DNA from: Stenotrophomonas sp. BIGb0135
GTDB lineage: Bacteria; Pseudomonadota; Gammaproteobacteria; Xanthomonadales; Xanthomonadaceae
Direction of reading: 5' to 3'
DNA length: 64,000 bases
NCBI RefSeq assembly: GCF_024810105.1
Contig: NZ_JANUDX010000001.1
Span: forward strand, 620,001 to 684,000
Positions within the stretch are counted from its first letter, which is position 1. Each line of letters begins with the position of its first letter. Positions 9,120 through 17,996 of this stretch are shown piece by piece. Both the position numbers and the translations under genes were made by a program. The notes under the pieces are model-generated. The model was not told the DNA's origin. It searched no databases and was given only the letters and a program-made list of their open reading frames with translations.

Positions 9120-11258
9120 ATGACCCGCCCGTCGCTTCATCTCTCTGCCCTGGGCTTGTCCCTCACCCTGGCCTGCATTACGGCCCACGCCGCTCCTCCC
9201 TCCTCCCCCGATGTGCAGCAGCTCGACGCAGTGCAGGTGCTCGGCCGCGCCCAGACCCTCTACCGGGTGGACGACGCCACGGTGGGCACGCGGACGGATA
9301 CGCCGCTGGCGCTGGTGCCGCAGTCCATCCAGGTGGTACCGCGTGAGCTGATTGAAGACCAGGCGGCCCGCCAGATCACCGACCTGTACCGCAGCATCAG
9401 CGGCATCAGTTTCTTCAGCTATGCCGGCGTGACCCTGCGCGGCTTCCGCCAGGAAAACGTGCTGTATGACGGCCTGCGCGGCGACCCCTATGCCGGCTTT
9501 TCGGTGCCGCAGCTGTTCAACATCGAGCGCGTGGAAGTCCTGAAGGGACCGGCCGGCGCCCTGTATGGCGGTGGCGATGCCGGGGGCGTCATCAACTACG
9601 TGACGCGCAAGCCGAACGCCGCGCCCGAGCGCCGTATCGAGCTGCAGGCCGGCAACAACGATTTCCGGGCTGTATCGATCGAGGCCACTGGGCCGATGAA
9701 CACCGCCGGCAGCGTGCGCTACCGCGCCGGGCTGTACGGCGACACCGAACAGGGCGTGCGCTGGAACGCGGACAGTGAGAGCGTGATCGGGGATGCATCG
9801 CTGGCTTTCGACGTGGGCGACACCGGCGAGTTGACCCTGCAGTTCACCGACATCACCCAGAACCTGGGCGGCAACCGCCTGCGTGGCGTGCCGGTGGACG
9901 ACAACGGCAGCTTTCTCACCGACCGGCGCTGGAACCACAACGAAGCCACGGACTTCCTCGACATGCGTGCCAAGGTGGCGCTGGCGCAGTACCGCTTCTC
10001 GCCCAGCACCCACCTGGACGTGGATGTGGGTGCGCGCTGGTTCGAGAACAACGAGCACCAGATCTACCACGAGCCGATGGGGCTGATCGACCGCAACCGC
10101 GACGGCGTGCCCGAGTGGATGACCCGCCAGCTGCGCAACCAGATCCGCGACAACGATGCATTCACCGCCAACGCCAACGCCGTGTGGCGCGTCAGCACCG
10201 GCAGCATCGAGCACAAGGTGCTGTTTGGCGCCGATGTGTACCAGCAGGATGCCGACTTCACCGCGCAGACCGCCAACAGCGCCGACCTGGCCCGGGGTGC
10301 CGGCCCGGTGCCCGGCATCGACCTGTTCAACCCGGTGTATGGCGCAAGTTCGTGGCCCGACTACAACCTGGCCGCCCTGCCCTGGCGCAGCACGAGCACG
10401 CGCAGCAAGCGCTATGGCGGCTACCTGCAGGATGAGCTGACCCTGACCCCGCGCTGGCATGTGCTGGCCGGACTGCGCTGGGACGGGTTCAAGGACGATG
10501 ACCGCATTGCCGGCACCGCCGTGGATGGCAACGACATCAGCTGGCGGCTGGGCAGCACGTACACCGTGCGGGAAGGCGTCAATCTCTACGCCAACATCGC
10601 CAGCGGCTTCATGCCCCAGAGCGCGGCCAACCAGAGCGCCGAGGCGGGCGGCCCGTTCGATGCCGAGCGCAGCAAACAATGGGAAGTCGGGTTGAAATCC
10701 CTGCTGGCCGAGCGCGTCACCCTGAACCTGGCGGCGTATCGGATCGACCGCAGCAATATCGTGCAGGCCACCGGTGAGATCGTGGACGGCGTCAACCAAC
10801 TGGCCGCCCTGGGCCTGGTGCGCAGCACGGGCATGGAGCTGGATCTGCTGGCCGATGTGACCGACCGCTGGGTGCTCAACCTGACCTACGCCTACAACGA
10901 TGCCCGGGTAATGGATGCCGGCAGCAACGGCATCACCAATGCCTCCGGCGACCGCTTCGCCAACGCGCCGCAGAACAAACTTGGCCTGTGGACGCGCTAT
11001 GACCTGCCGGCCATCCATTCGGCCATTGGTTTTGGGGCCGATTACGTGGATGAGCGCGTCAGCCTGGATGGCCAACGGGTGAAGCCGTACACCGTGTTCG
11101 ATATGAGCTGGAAGACCCAGTGGCAGCAGTGGCAGTTCCAGGCCAACGTCAAAAACCTCTTCGACAAGGTCTATGCCGCCAGTGGGTTCACCGAGCGCAC
11201 CGGCCACTTCCCGGGTGAACCGCGCCGCGTCTACGTGCAAGCGGCGTACGCCTTCTGA
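9120..11258 (+). CDS. TonB-dependent siderophore receptor
   Basis: A 712-aa outer-membrane receptor. The signal peptide covers residues 1-24 (cleavage after AHA). The plug domain has PQSIQVVPRELIEDQ, then IERVEVLKGPAGALYGGGDAGGVINYVTRKP. A 22-strand barrel follows, ending in the terminal aromatic RVYVQAAYAF. The plug is of the hydroxamate/catecholate siderophore type (FhuA/FoxA-like). The ATG at 9120 gives a proper signal peptide; a longer frame upstream does not. It is followed at once by a PepSY membrane protein and a tiny membrane peptide, a common siderophore-uptake unit. A clear Fur box was not found. Confidence 0.95.
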   Translation: MTRPSLHLSALGLSLTLACITAHAAPPSSPDVQQLDAVQVLGRAQTLYRVDDATVGTRTDTPLALVPQSIQVVPRELIEDQAARQITDLYRSISGISFFSYAGVTLRGFRQENVLYDGLRGDPYAGFSVPQLFNIERVEVLKGPAGALYGGGDAGGVINYVTRKPNAAPERRIELQAGNNDFRAVSIEATGPMNTAGSVRYRAGLYGDTEQGVRWNADSESVIGDASLAFDVGDTGELTLQFTDITQNLGGNRLRGVPVDDNGSFLTDRRWNHNEATDFLDMRAKVALAQYRFSPSTHLDVDVGARWFENNEHQIYHEPMGLIDRNRDGVPEWMTRQLRNQIRDNDAFTANANAVWRVSTGSIEHKVLFGADVYQQDADFTAQTANSADLARGAGPVPGIDLFNPVYGASSWPDYNLAALPWRSTSTRSKRYGGYLQDELTLTPRWHVLAGLRWDGFKDDDRIAGTAVDGNDISWRLGSTYTVREGVNLYANIASGFMPQSAANQSAEAGGPFDAERSKQWEVGLKSLLAERVTLNLAAYRIDRSNIVQATGEIVDGVNQLAALGLVRSTGMELDLLADVTDRWVLNLTYAYNDARVMDAGSNGITNASGDRFANAPQNKLGLWTRYDLPAIHSAIGFGADYVDERVSLDGQRVKPYTVFDMSWKTQWQQWQFQANVKNLFDKVYAASGFTERTGHFPGEPRRVYVQAAYAF

Positions 11259-11266
11259 GCCCGCCC

Positions 11267-12397
11267 ATGCGCCAGCCTACGCCAGCGCATCCTGATCGCC
11301 CGGCGCGTAGCGGGAGTAGCCGCCGGCTCTGGTTCGACCTGCACAGTTGGCTGGGCCTGAAGCTCTGCCTGTTCATGGGCTTTGTCTGCCTCACCGGCAC
11401 GCTGGCGGTGTTCTCGCAGGAGATCGACTGGCTGCTGCACGCGCCCATGCGCGTGGCAGACGGCGGTGAACACGCCGGCTGGGGGCCCATCATCCACGCC
11501 GCACAGGCGGCACATCCGGACTGGGAGCTGGAAGGCATCACGGCCGGCCACACCCGCCTGTTTGCCGGGCGCGCGCAGATGCGCCTGCCCGATGGCAAGC
11601 GGCGCTTTGTCTGGGTGAACCCGTATACCGCGCAGGTGACCGGCGACACGGGCTGGTTCAATACGCAACGGCTGCTGCGCAACACCCACCGCCACCTGAT
11701 GCTGCCGGTGGCCTGGGGCGTGCCGCTGGTGGCCTCTCTGTCCATCCCGTTGCTGCTGTCGCTGTTGAGCAGCCTGTACATCTACAAGAAGTGGTGGCGC
11801 GGTTTCTTCAAACGGCCCGACCCCTCACGACCACGCCGCCTGTGGGGCGATGTCCATCGCTTGGCCGGGGTATGGTCACTCTGGTTTCTGCTGCTGATCG
11901 GGTTGACCGGGGCGTGGTACCTGATCGAATCGCTCGGCGGCGATGCACCGGCCGCGCCGACCCTGCGACTGGCCAAGGGCGATGACCGCGTTGGCGCCGT
12001 AGACCCGGCCGCCGTCGACGCCGCAGTGCAGACCGTCCGCCAGCAATGGCCTCGCCTGGAGATCCTCGGCGCCCTACCCGCGCGCGATGGCGGGAGCATC
12101 CTCTTCCTGGGCGAGGCCGACGCCTGGCTGGTGCGGGAGCGGGCGAACAACATCGCCGTGGACCTGCACACCGGGCGCGTGATCGGCATGCATGACGGCC
12201 GTGCGCTGGGGGTCCATCAGCGCATCGCCGAAATGGCCGATCCCCTGCACTTCGGCAGCTTCGGTGGCTGGCCGATCCGACTGCTCTGGTTGCTGGCCGG
12301 CACGCTGCTGACCGGGCTGTGCTTTACCGGCGTGTATCTCTACGGGCTTCGCACAGTGGATGCGCTGCGATCAAAAGCAAAGAGGCGGCAGGCATGA
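11267..12397 (+). CDS. PepSY-associated TM domain protein (PiuB-like)
   Basis: A 376-aa inner-membrane protein with four hydrophobic helices: about 30-52, 145-170, 192-215 and 335-360. A periplasmic PepSY region lies between helices 1 and 2, with the LHSWLGLKL and NTHRHLMLP segments typical of iron-uptake-associated PepSY proteins. Members of this family often accompany siderophore receptors and are thought to act in ferric-siderophore reduction. It starts 8 bp after the receptor gene and overlaps the next small gene by ATGA, so it belongs to the same operon. Confidence 0.9.
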   Translation: MRQPTPAHPDRPARSGSSRRLWFDLHSWLGLKLCLFMGFVCLTGTLAVFSQEIDWLLHAPMRVADGGEHAGWGPIIHAAQAAHPDWELEGITAGHTRLFAGRAQMRLPDGKRRFVWVNPYTAQVTGDTGWFNTQRLLRNTHRHLMLPVAWGVPLVASLSIPLLLSLLSSLYIYKKWWRGFFKRPDPSRPRRLWGDVHRLAGVWSLWFLLLIGLTGAWYLIESLGGDAPAAPTLRLAKGDDRVGAVDPAAVDAAVQTVRQQWPRLEILGALPARDGGSILFLGEADAWLVRERANNIAVDLHTGRVIGMHDGRALGVHQRIAEMADPLHFGSFGGWPIRLLWLLAGTLLTGLCFTGVYLYGLRTVDALRSKAKRRQA

Positions 12398-12519
12398 GTC
12401 CTGAAAAATTGCCCGGCCCCTGGCGCGCGGCGTGGCAAGGCATGGGTCGCTGGCGCTGGCTGTGGCTGGCCCTGTTGCTGGTGTGGGCATCGCTGGTGCC
12501 GCTTGAGGCCATGAAGTAG
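12394..12519 (+). CDS. Small single-pass membrane protein (41 aa)
   Basis: A 41-aa peptide whose ATG overlaps the TGA of the PepSY gene and is preceded by AGGCGGCAGG. It has a short Trp-rich amphipathic start (GPWRAAWQGMGRWRW) and one hydrophobic helix (about residues 22-38), ending EAMK. The tight coupling and hydrophobic design argue that it is a real operon member. Perhaps it is a small partner of the PepSY protein. No named family was recognised. Confidence 0.6.
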   Translation: MSPEKLPGPWRAAWQGMGRWRWLWLALLLVWASLVPLEAMK

Positions 12520-12573
12520 AAGCACTCGCCCGTCGAACGATGGCATGCTGCCTGTACGTGCGGGAGAGCAACG

Positions 12574-12936
12574 ATGCGGATGACGGGAAATTTTCTGGCA
12601 GCAAGCGCTGTCACGCTCAAGGTCGGCGTGGTGTTCTGGGTGTTGGTGGCCTGGCGGACACCGGGGGGCGAGCCGTGGGACGCGCCTGCGTTCTGGACCG
12701 TCGTCTATCCCATCGCACTGGGCATCGCCGCCGTTCTAGGCGCCTGTTTTCCCCGGCGGGCGTGGCTTTGGGGGCTGCTGCTCATCGCGCTGCAGGTGCC
12801 GGTGGTGGCCGTGACGTCTGGCGTTGGCCCGTTGTTGCTGGCCGGGCTGGTGTACGCATTGGTGCTGGCGCTGCCTGCGATGGCTATCGCGGCGGCGGCG
12901 GGCGCGCTGCGCCGCCGCCTGCATGGGAGGTCGTGA
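12574..12936 (+). CDS. Small integral membrane protein (120 aa)
   Basis: An unrecognised 120-aa membrane protein with four predicted helices (about 6-26, 43-62, 66-85 and 88-110) and a basic C-terminus (RRRLHGRS). The ATG is preceded by GGGAGAGCAACG. It follows the siderophore-uptake genes by 54 bp and may share their transcript. Function unknown. Confidence 0.75.
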   Translation: MRMTGNFLAASAVTLKVGVVFWVLVAWRTPGGEPWDAPAFWTVVYPIALGIAAVLGACFPRRAWLWGLLLIALQVPVVAVTSGVGPLLLAGLVYALVLALPAMAIAAAAGALRRRLHGRS

Positions 12937-12941
12937 GACGC

Positions 12942-13625
12942 TCAGCGCTTTGTCGGCTGCCACCCTGCTCGCAGTGCATCCCCAGGACTGCAGAACATGC
13001 GCTCGCCGCGGCTCGGGTCGATGCTCGTACGCGCGTAGTCCCGCTGGCCCGGCACGTGGTAGATCTTCTTGCCCTGCTGGGAGATGTTGCCCTTGATGCG
13101 GCATCCGCCCGGCGCCGGCTGCGCGGCCACCGGGGTTCGTCGTGACGCTTCGTCACGCTTGCCGCGACGAAAGTCCGCTGGCATCTGAAACCGCCCCTGC
13201 CAGAGGTTCCGCTGGTGCTCGCGCGCGTCGGCTTCGTCTGCGATGAATGCCGTGGCGTATTGGCGATAGGCGACCGCCCAACCGGAGCGCACCATCCACC
13301 GATTGACCGACGCCCCTTGAACAAAGCACTCCGCCACCACCCTGCCGTAGCGGTCGGTGTCCTTGGGCTTGCAACGCACGGTCTGGTCCAGCAGATACGC
13401 GTCCAGCGCGGCGGCAGACCGTCGGCCACAGGGCCAGGAACGCCCGTCTTTTGCGGTGCATTGCTGGGCGCTCTCCGGCGCATCGATGCCCCAGAGGCGG
13501 ATGCGCTGCTTCGCCAGGGTGAGGGTGTCCCCGTCCGTGACCGTCGCGCGGCCGACCAGCTCTGCGGCCACACCAGGAACCGACGCAACCAACAAAAGCA
13601 ACACCACCAGACCTTTCAACACCAT
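12942..13625 (-). CDS. Secreted thermonuclease (SNase-like) family protein
   Basis: A 227-aa exported nuclease. Residues 1-21 are a signal peptide. An SNase OB-fold follows with TVTDGDTLTL (metal Asp), RLWGIDAPES (catalytic Arg43 and Glu51) and DRYGRVVAE (Arg95 in the position of staphylococcal Arg87). A C-terminal extension after ~155 carries CRIKGNIS and a KIYHVPGQ segment found in periplasmic excalibur/YdeI-like tails. The ATG at 13625 is preceded by GGAGGACG; upstream in-frame sequence is Arg-rich and not signal-like. It probably cleaves extracellular or periplasmic DNA and RNA with calcium. It ends convergent with the small membrane gene. Confidence 0.9.
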   Translation of the reverse strand: MVLKGLVVLLLLVASVPGVAAELVGRATVTDGDTLTLAKQRIRLWGIDAPESAQQCTAKDGRSWPCGRRSAAALDAYLLDQTVRCKPKDTDRYGRVVAECFVQGASVNRWMVRSGWAVAYRQYATAFIADEADAREHQRNLWQGRFQMPADFRRGKRDEASRRTPVAAQPAPGGCRIKGNISQQGKKIYHVPGQRDYARTSIDPSRGERMFCSPGDALRAGWQPTKR

Positions 13626-13844
13626 CAACAACGACGTCCTCCAAGCGCACGCTCGGGTGCGAGCGCCAGTCAAAACAGGGGCGAGCACTTTAGCGGAAGT
13701 GGCGAAAGGACGCCGACCACATCGACAGTCATTCCAGCCCGACGTCTGTTCCTGACGTGGTCGCCGTCGGTGTCTTCTACAACAACGTAGTGGCTCCAAG
13801 GCCTGCGTGGCGATCACGCAGCCACCCTGGACGCCAATGTCCGA

Positions 13845-15089
13845 CTAAATATGAAACGCCGGACCCGCCGACAATGTCGGCGCGCTCACCCTCACTCGCA
13901 ACGCAATGAGCAGGCTGGCGAGGAGCATCACCGCCGCCGCAACGGTGAGCACTGCGACGATGCCCCCCAGCCCGAACACCAGCCCGCCCAAGGCGGCGCC
14001 CGCGGCGATGGAGGACTGCACCGCAGCCACCACCATCCCGCCGGCACTCTCGGCCTGGTCAGGCACCGCACGCGCGACCCAGCTCGACCAGGCAACCGGC
14101 ACGCCACCGAAGGCCAGGCCCCAGAGCGCGACCAGGATCGATAGTCCGCCAACGCCCACCGGCAACAGCAGCATGCCCAGCGCGGCTGCGCCCACCAGGG
14201 CAGGCATGATCACCAACGTGACTTTCAAACTGCGCTCCATGAGCCAGCCGGCCAGGAGCGTGCCCACAAAGTTCGCCACACCGAACCCGAGCAGAATCAG
14301 CGCCAGGCCATCAGCGCTCATCTGCCCCAGGCTCTCCAACGTTGGGCGGATATAGGTGAAAAGCGCGTACTGCCCGGTGTGCGCCAGGACGCAGCCCAGC
14401 ATGCCGACCGCAACGCCTGGCCGGCGCAGGAGCGTCACCACCGACTCGGGGACTGCCGCCTTGCGCGGGGCCATCCGGGGCAGCGTGAACCACTGGAACA
14501 CAAACGTGAGTCCGCCTACCGCCGTCGCCGCCCAGAAGGCGCTGCGCCAGCCCAGCAGCCCGCCGAGGTAGCTCCCCAAGGGAACGGACACCACCGTGCC
14601 GACCGCAATCCCGCTGAAGATGACGGAGAGCGCGCGAGGCACGCGCTGTGGCGGCACCAACCGCATGGCCACCGCCGCTGCCATGCTCCAGAAACCGCCC
14701 AGCGCGACGCCCAGAAGGACGCGCATCACCAGCAGGACGCCCATGCTGGACGACAGCGCCACCAGGGCGTTGGAGAGAATCATCAGGCCGGTGAAACCCA
14801 GCAGCACCCGGCGCCTGTCCATCGAGCGGGTCAGCCGCGGCACCAGCAGGCCGGCGAACAGAGCCACAACCGCAGTCACCGTCACGGCTTGCCCGGCCAG
14901 CGCCTCCGATACCCCCAGGTCCGCCGCCATCGGCGTCAACAGGCTTGCGGGCAGATATTCGGCCGTGAGCAGCCCAAACACCCCCATGGCCAGCGAAAAC
15001 ACCGCCACCCATGCCGGGGAAGAAGGCTCCCCGCTATCCCAGTCCACGGCATCAGGTGCGCCTGCGGCATCAACTACGTCATTGCTCAT
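13845..15089 (-). CDS. MFS transporter, NepI/sugar-efflux-like (DHA1)
   Basis: A 414-aa major facilitator with 12 predicted helices. It opens in helix 1 with FSLAMGVFGLLTAEYLPASLLTPMA and the LGVSEALAGQAVTVTAVVALFAG segment shared by NepI (purine ribonucleoside efflux) and arabinose/sugar efflux proteins. The MDRRRVLL loop follows helix 2. Residues 1-28 are an acidic cytoplasmic lead. It is divergent from an AraC-family gene, as is common for NepI-like exporters whose regulator responds to the exported compound. The substrate is inferred only by similarity of the opening helices. Confidence 0.9.
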   Translation of the reverse strand: MSNDVVDAAGAPDAVDWDSGEPSSPAWVAVFSLAMGVFGLLTAEYLPASLLTPMAADLGVSEALAGQAVTVTAVVALFAGLLVPRLTRSMDRRRVLLGFTGLMILSNALVALSSSMGVLLVMRVLLGVALGGFWSMAAAVAMRLVPPQRVPRALSVIFSGIAVGTVVSVPLGSYLGGLLGWRSAFWAATAVGGLTFVFQWFTLPRMAPRKAAVPESVVTLLRRPGVAVGMLGCVLAHTGQYALFTYIRPTLESLGQMSADGLALILLGFGVANFVGTLLAGWLMERSLKVTLVIMPALVGAAALGMLLLPVGVGGLSILVALWGLAFGGVPVAWSSWVARAVPDQAESAGGMVVAAVQSSIAAGAALGGLVFGLGGIVAVLTVAAAVMLLASLLIALRVRVSAPTLSAGPAFHI

Positions 15090-15193
15090 CAAAGATCCCA
15101 GTGCAATCGTGCAGCCGAGAGTCTAGGGAGCCACTTCAGGATGATCTATGATTGCCTGACCTGTATTTTTGATCGAAACCCCGGAACCTCTCG

Positions 15194-16159
15194 ATGCCCC
15201 CTGGTGCTCCCCAGCCCACCGATCTGATCAGCGAACTGCTGACCGGCATGCGGCTCCACGGCGTTCAGTACCGGCGCATCCAGACCGGACCGCGCTTTGG
15301 CCTTGGATTTCCCCCGAAGCCGGGCCATGCCTACTTCCATTACCTCGCAGTGGGTACGGCGATTCTTCGTGGCGCGGACGGCAGCCAACACCGTCTATCC
15401 GCCGGGGATGTCGTGCTGCTTCCCCGCGGAGACGAACACGCGTTGCTGTCGGGCGAGGACCATCCCGTCCAGTGCCTGGACACGATCGACGCAGCCCCAT
15501 TGGGTGACGCGGTGAGCGGGATCGACACCTGCCCGAGCACGCACGCCGTGCCAAGCGCGGTGCTCTTCCACGGCTGCATGGTGTTCGATCTGGGTGGCAT
15601 GCAAGGGTTGAGCAAGGCGATGCCGGCGGTGATGTTGGCCGATGGCAGCGCCACGCAGTTCCCTGGGCTGTTGCCGATGGTCGATGCGATGAAGCGCGAG
15701 GTGTGCTCCGGGCGTATCGGCTATGCAGGCATACTCGCCCGGCTGGCGGATGCAGTGGCGGCCATGATCGTCCGTGACTGGGTCGAGCGCGGTTGCGACG
15801 GCGCATCCGGCCTGGTGATGGCCCTGCGCGACCCGCGCCTGTCGCTGTCGTTGCTCGCGTTACATAAAGACCCTGGGCGTGACTGGACCGTCGACGCGCT
15901 GGCGGCAGAATCCAACATCTCACGCTCTGTCTTTGCAGACCGGTTCCAGACCGTCGTCGGAACCGCGCCCCTGCGGTACGTGACCGAACTGCGAATGCAC
16001 CTGGCCAGCCAATGGCTGACCCACCAGCGCCTGTCCATCGAGGTAGTGGCAGAGCGCCTGGGCTACGCGTCGCAGGCCGCGTTCAGTCGTGCCTACAAGC
16101 GCGTCATGGGGCACTCGCCTGGCGCGACCCGGCGCGGCCGCGCCCTGGCCTCGCCATAG
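15194..16159 (+). CDS. AraC family transcriptional regulator (cupin_6 type)
   Basis: A 321-aa regulator. The N-terminal cupin-like sensor (about 10-190) includes HYLAVGTAILRGADG and LSAGDVVLLPRGDEH. The C-terminal double HTH (about 230-315) includes WTVDALAAESNISRSVFADR and LSIEVVAERLGYASQAAFSR. It is divergent from the NepI-like MFS gene with ~100 bp between starts, so it most likely activates that exporter. The ligand is unknown. Confidence 0.93.
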   Translation: MPPGAPQPTDLISELLTGMRLHGVQYRRIQTGPRFGLGFPPKPGHAYFHYLAVGTAILRGADGSQHRLSAGDVVLLPRGDEHALLSGEDHPVQCLDTIDAAPLGDAVSGIDTCPSTHAVPSAVLFHGCMVFDLGGMQGLSKAMPAVMLADGSATQFPGLLPMVDAMKREVCSGRIGYAGILARLADAVAAMIVRDWVERGCDGASGLVMALRDPRLSLSLLALHKDPGRDWTVDALAAESNISRSVFADRFQTVVGTAPLRYVTELRMHLASQWLTHQRLSIEVVAERLGYASQAAFSRAYKRVMGHSPGATRRGRALASP

Positions 16160-16185
16160 GGGGCCGTTCTTTTGGGGTCAGTTGC

Positions 16186-16398
16186 TCAAGCCGCCTGAGC
16201 GTCGTCAACGGGCTGCAGTCGGTTGGCGATCGCATCGAAGCGCGCCGCCTCTGTTCGAAGGCGATCGGCCGCAGTCCCTCGACTGGCCCTTGCCCGCCAG
16301 TCGCCCCCGCGCTGCAGGTCCAGTGCGTCGGCCTGCTGCCACAGCGACGCCGCGCGTGCGCGCGCCCAGCGCGCTTTTCCGATGTCTGCTTTCGTCAT
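16186..16398 (-). CDS. Hypothetical protein (70 aa)
   Basis: A 70-aa Ala/Arg-rich, wholly helical protein with no cysteines and no membrane segment. The ATG lacks a strong ribosome site. Its heptad-like hydrophobic spacing could form a coiled coil. It is unrecognised and lies convergent with the AraC gene. Confidence 0.45.
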   Translation of the reverse strand: MTKADIGKARWARARAASLWQQADALDLQRGGDWRARASRGTAADRLRTEAARFDAIANRLQPVDDAQAA

Positions 16399-16571
16399 GG
16401 GCCCAGAGTGAATGCGGGGCGTCGCACGGGGCGATACGAAGGCAACGCCGGCTGACTACGCTGCTTTGCACCGGTCGGGAGCGGTGCGCCGATGCCCAGC
16501 AGGACCGATAGGAAGTGATGGCCCCGCCATTTGGTATCGTGGGCGCCAGCTCTGCACACAATCCGAATCCC

Positions 16572-17003
16572 ATGCCCCGCAAGCCCTCGAACACCCCCTC
16601 TGCATCGCCGCTGGACGTCCCTGCCATCGCGCCCCGTTCGGGAACCGCAACGGACAAGGCACTTCTCAGTGCAGCGACCAAGGAAGCCTACAAGCGCGTC
16701 AACTTGCTCCTGACCGCTTACTTCGAGGATTTCAGCCCTGCGCAGCAGCGCAGGATCCGCGAAGCGATCGGAGCGAACGCCCGTGCGAAGCCGCCTGGAC
16801 GGGCCAAGGTCCCCAAGGTACCCAAGGCTCCCAAGGCTCAGAAGGAAGCGCTGACGCCCCGATTCTGGCTGCCCTTCAGTGGTGAGACGTGGTCTGGGCG
16901 AGGACGCCCACCGGCCGCGTTCCTCGCCTGGGAGGGAACCGTCGCCCATACCGAGTGGAAGAAGCACCACCCGGGCGAGCGATTCCCCACCTATCCAGCC
17001 TGA
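16572..17003 (+). CDS. H-NS-like nucleoid-associated protein
   Basis: A 143-aa basic protein. Residues 1-35 are a Ser/Pro-rich lead. A helical segment follows (KEAYKRVNLLLTAYFEDFSPAQQRRIREAI), then a Lys-Pro-Ala linker with KVPKVPKAPKAQK repeats. The C-terminus (FWLPFSGETWSGRGRPPAAF) matches the core of the H-NS DNA-binding loop (TWtGrGRpP). It is likely a nucleoid or silencing protein. An alternative start at 16515-16518 has AGGAAG too close to the codon, so the ATG at 16572 was preferred; neither start is certain. It sits among small unknown genes. Confidence 0.7.
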   Translation: MPRKPSNTPSASPLDVPAIAPRSGTATDKALLSAATKEAYKRVNLLLTAYFEDFSPAQQRRIREAIGANARAKPPGRAKVPKVPKAPKAQKEALTPRFWLPFSGETWSGRGRPPAAFLAWEGTVAHTEWKKHHPGERFPTYPA

Positions 17004-17081
17004 GTCCGGCGGCAAGATCGCAGGCGTTCCCCAGCGCCAGCGTCTTGCCCCGCCATCCACCCCTTCGCGCAGGCGCTGGAC

Positions 17082-17276
17082 ATGACCCCACTCGACAAAG
17101 CGATCCGTAGAGAACTGCAGGTCGGCGACGACACCTACACACTGACCATCGACCCGAGCGGGCTCAAGCTCGTGCTGAAAGGGCGGAGAAAAGGATTGGA
17201 GCTGCAGTGGACCGAGTTGGTCAACGGCGACGCCGCATTGGCTGCAGCGCTCCAGGCATCACTCGCCGCCAAGTGA
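17082..17276 (+). CDS. Hypothetical protein (64 aa)
   Basis: A 64-aa soluble protein of mixed strands and helix (DTYTLTIDPSGLKLVLKGRR, then ELQWTELVNGDAALAAALQ). It reads like a complete small beta-sheet domain with a C-terminal helix. It starts 78 bp after the H-NS-like gene in the same direction. Function not recognised. Confidence 0.65.
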   Translation: MTPLDKAIRRELQVGDDTYTLTIDPSGLKLVLKGRRKGLELQWTELVNGDAALAAALQASLAAK

Positions 17277-17294
17277 ATCCAGGCTGGCGATCAG

Positions 17295-17645
17295 ATGGCG
17301 CGATTCTCGATCCATAGCGGATTGATCCTGGCTGGCTACGCGTCGCTGGAGAGTGGCGATCCTCCCATGCCCGTTCCTTTCGGCCGGTTCGAGCCAACCG
17401 CTGGGTATCTGGCCATTCAAAACGGGTGCCGCACCAATCACATCGACCCGTCCGGCTTGAGACTTTCAGCAAAAACGGAATCGGGCATGGTTGTTCCATC
17501 CATGGCAATTGCCATTCTGGACGGCGCTGAAGCGTTCCCGCCTGATTGCATCGAGATAACCATCCTCGGCATTCCCAGCGCTTTTAATGAAGCGTTGTTT
17601 CCCGATCATGTGATCAAGTACACCCACCCCCTAATTGCGCGCTGA
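17295..17645 (+). CDS. Hypothetical protein (116 aa)
   Basis: An unrecognised 116-aa protein, 18 bp after the previous small gene and probably co-transcribed with it. It has a mixed hydrophobic pattern (MVVPSMAIAILDG, then CIEITILGIPSAFNEALF) and no signal peptide. The ending AFNEALFPDHVIKYTHPLIAR resembles the tail of an intact fold. No family assigned. Confidence 0.5.
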   Translation: MARFSIHSGLILAGYASLESGDPPMPVPFGRFEPTAGYLAIQNGCRTNHIDPSGLRLSAKTESGMVVPSMAIAILDGAEAFPPDCIEITILGIPSAFNEALFPDHVIKYTHPLIAR

Positions 17646-17996
17646 TGCAGGCGCTGGGTATCCACGGGACTATCGACCTCGTGCGCAAGGCCGAGGTTCC
17701 CGGCGTGATCTCTGCTCGGTTCAACAGGACGTCGGCCGGATAGGACGACGCGGGTCGGATTGACGGGTAACCGTTCGAGCCGCACAGGCCATCGAGGCCG
17801 AGCCTCAATGTCAGTAGAAATACTGAGCGGAAGACAGTGGATACGCGCTTGTCGCCTGTGTGGCCGGGAGACCACAGTGGCGTTGGACCTTCTCGGACCT
17901 CTGCACGCACGAACGTGGTGCATGGCGTGGGCCAAGCGCTGCCGGTTGCGCCCGCGAGTCGGCTCTCTCTTCACCCTGCCCCACCCAATCGAGCTC
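17646..17996. other. Intergenic stretch before the DUF1254 genes
   Basis: About 350 bp with no supported gene. The frame of the downstream lipoprotein stays open through part of it but has no ribosome site and an Arg/Cys-rich, non-protein-like composition. The promoter of the lipoprotein pair presumably lies here; no clear -35/-10 pair was identified. Confidence 0.5.

Noticed and set aside
9102..11240. 712-codon frame antisense to the siderophore receptor
   Set aside because: A shadow of a high-GC gene; rich in His, Gly and Val with no domain, while the + strand encodes a full TonB-dependent receptor.
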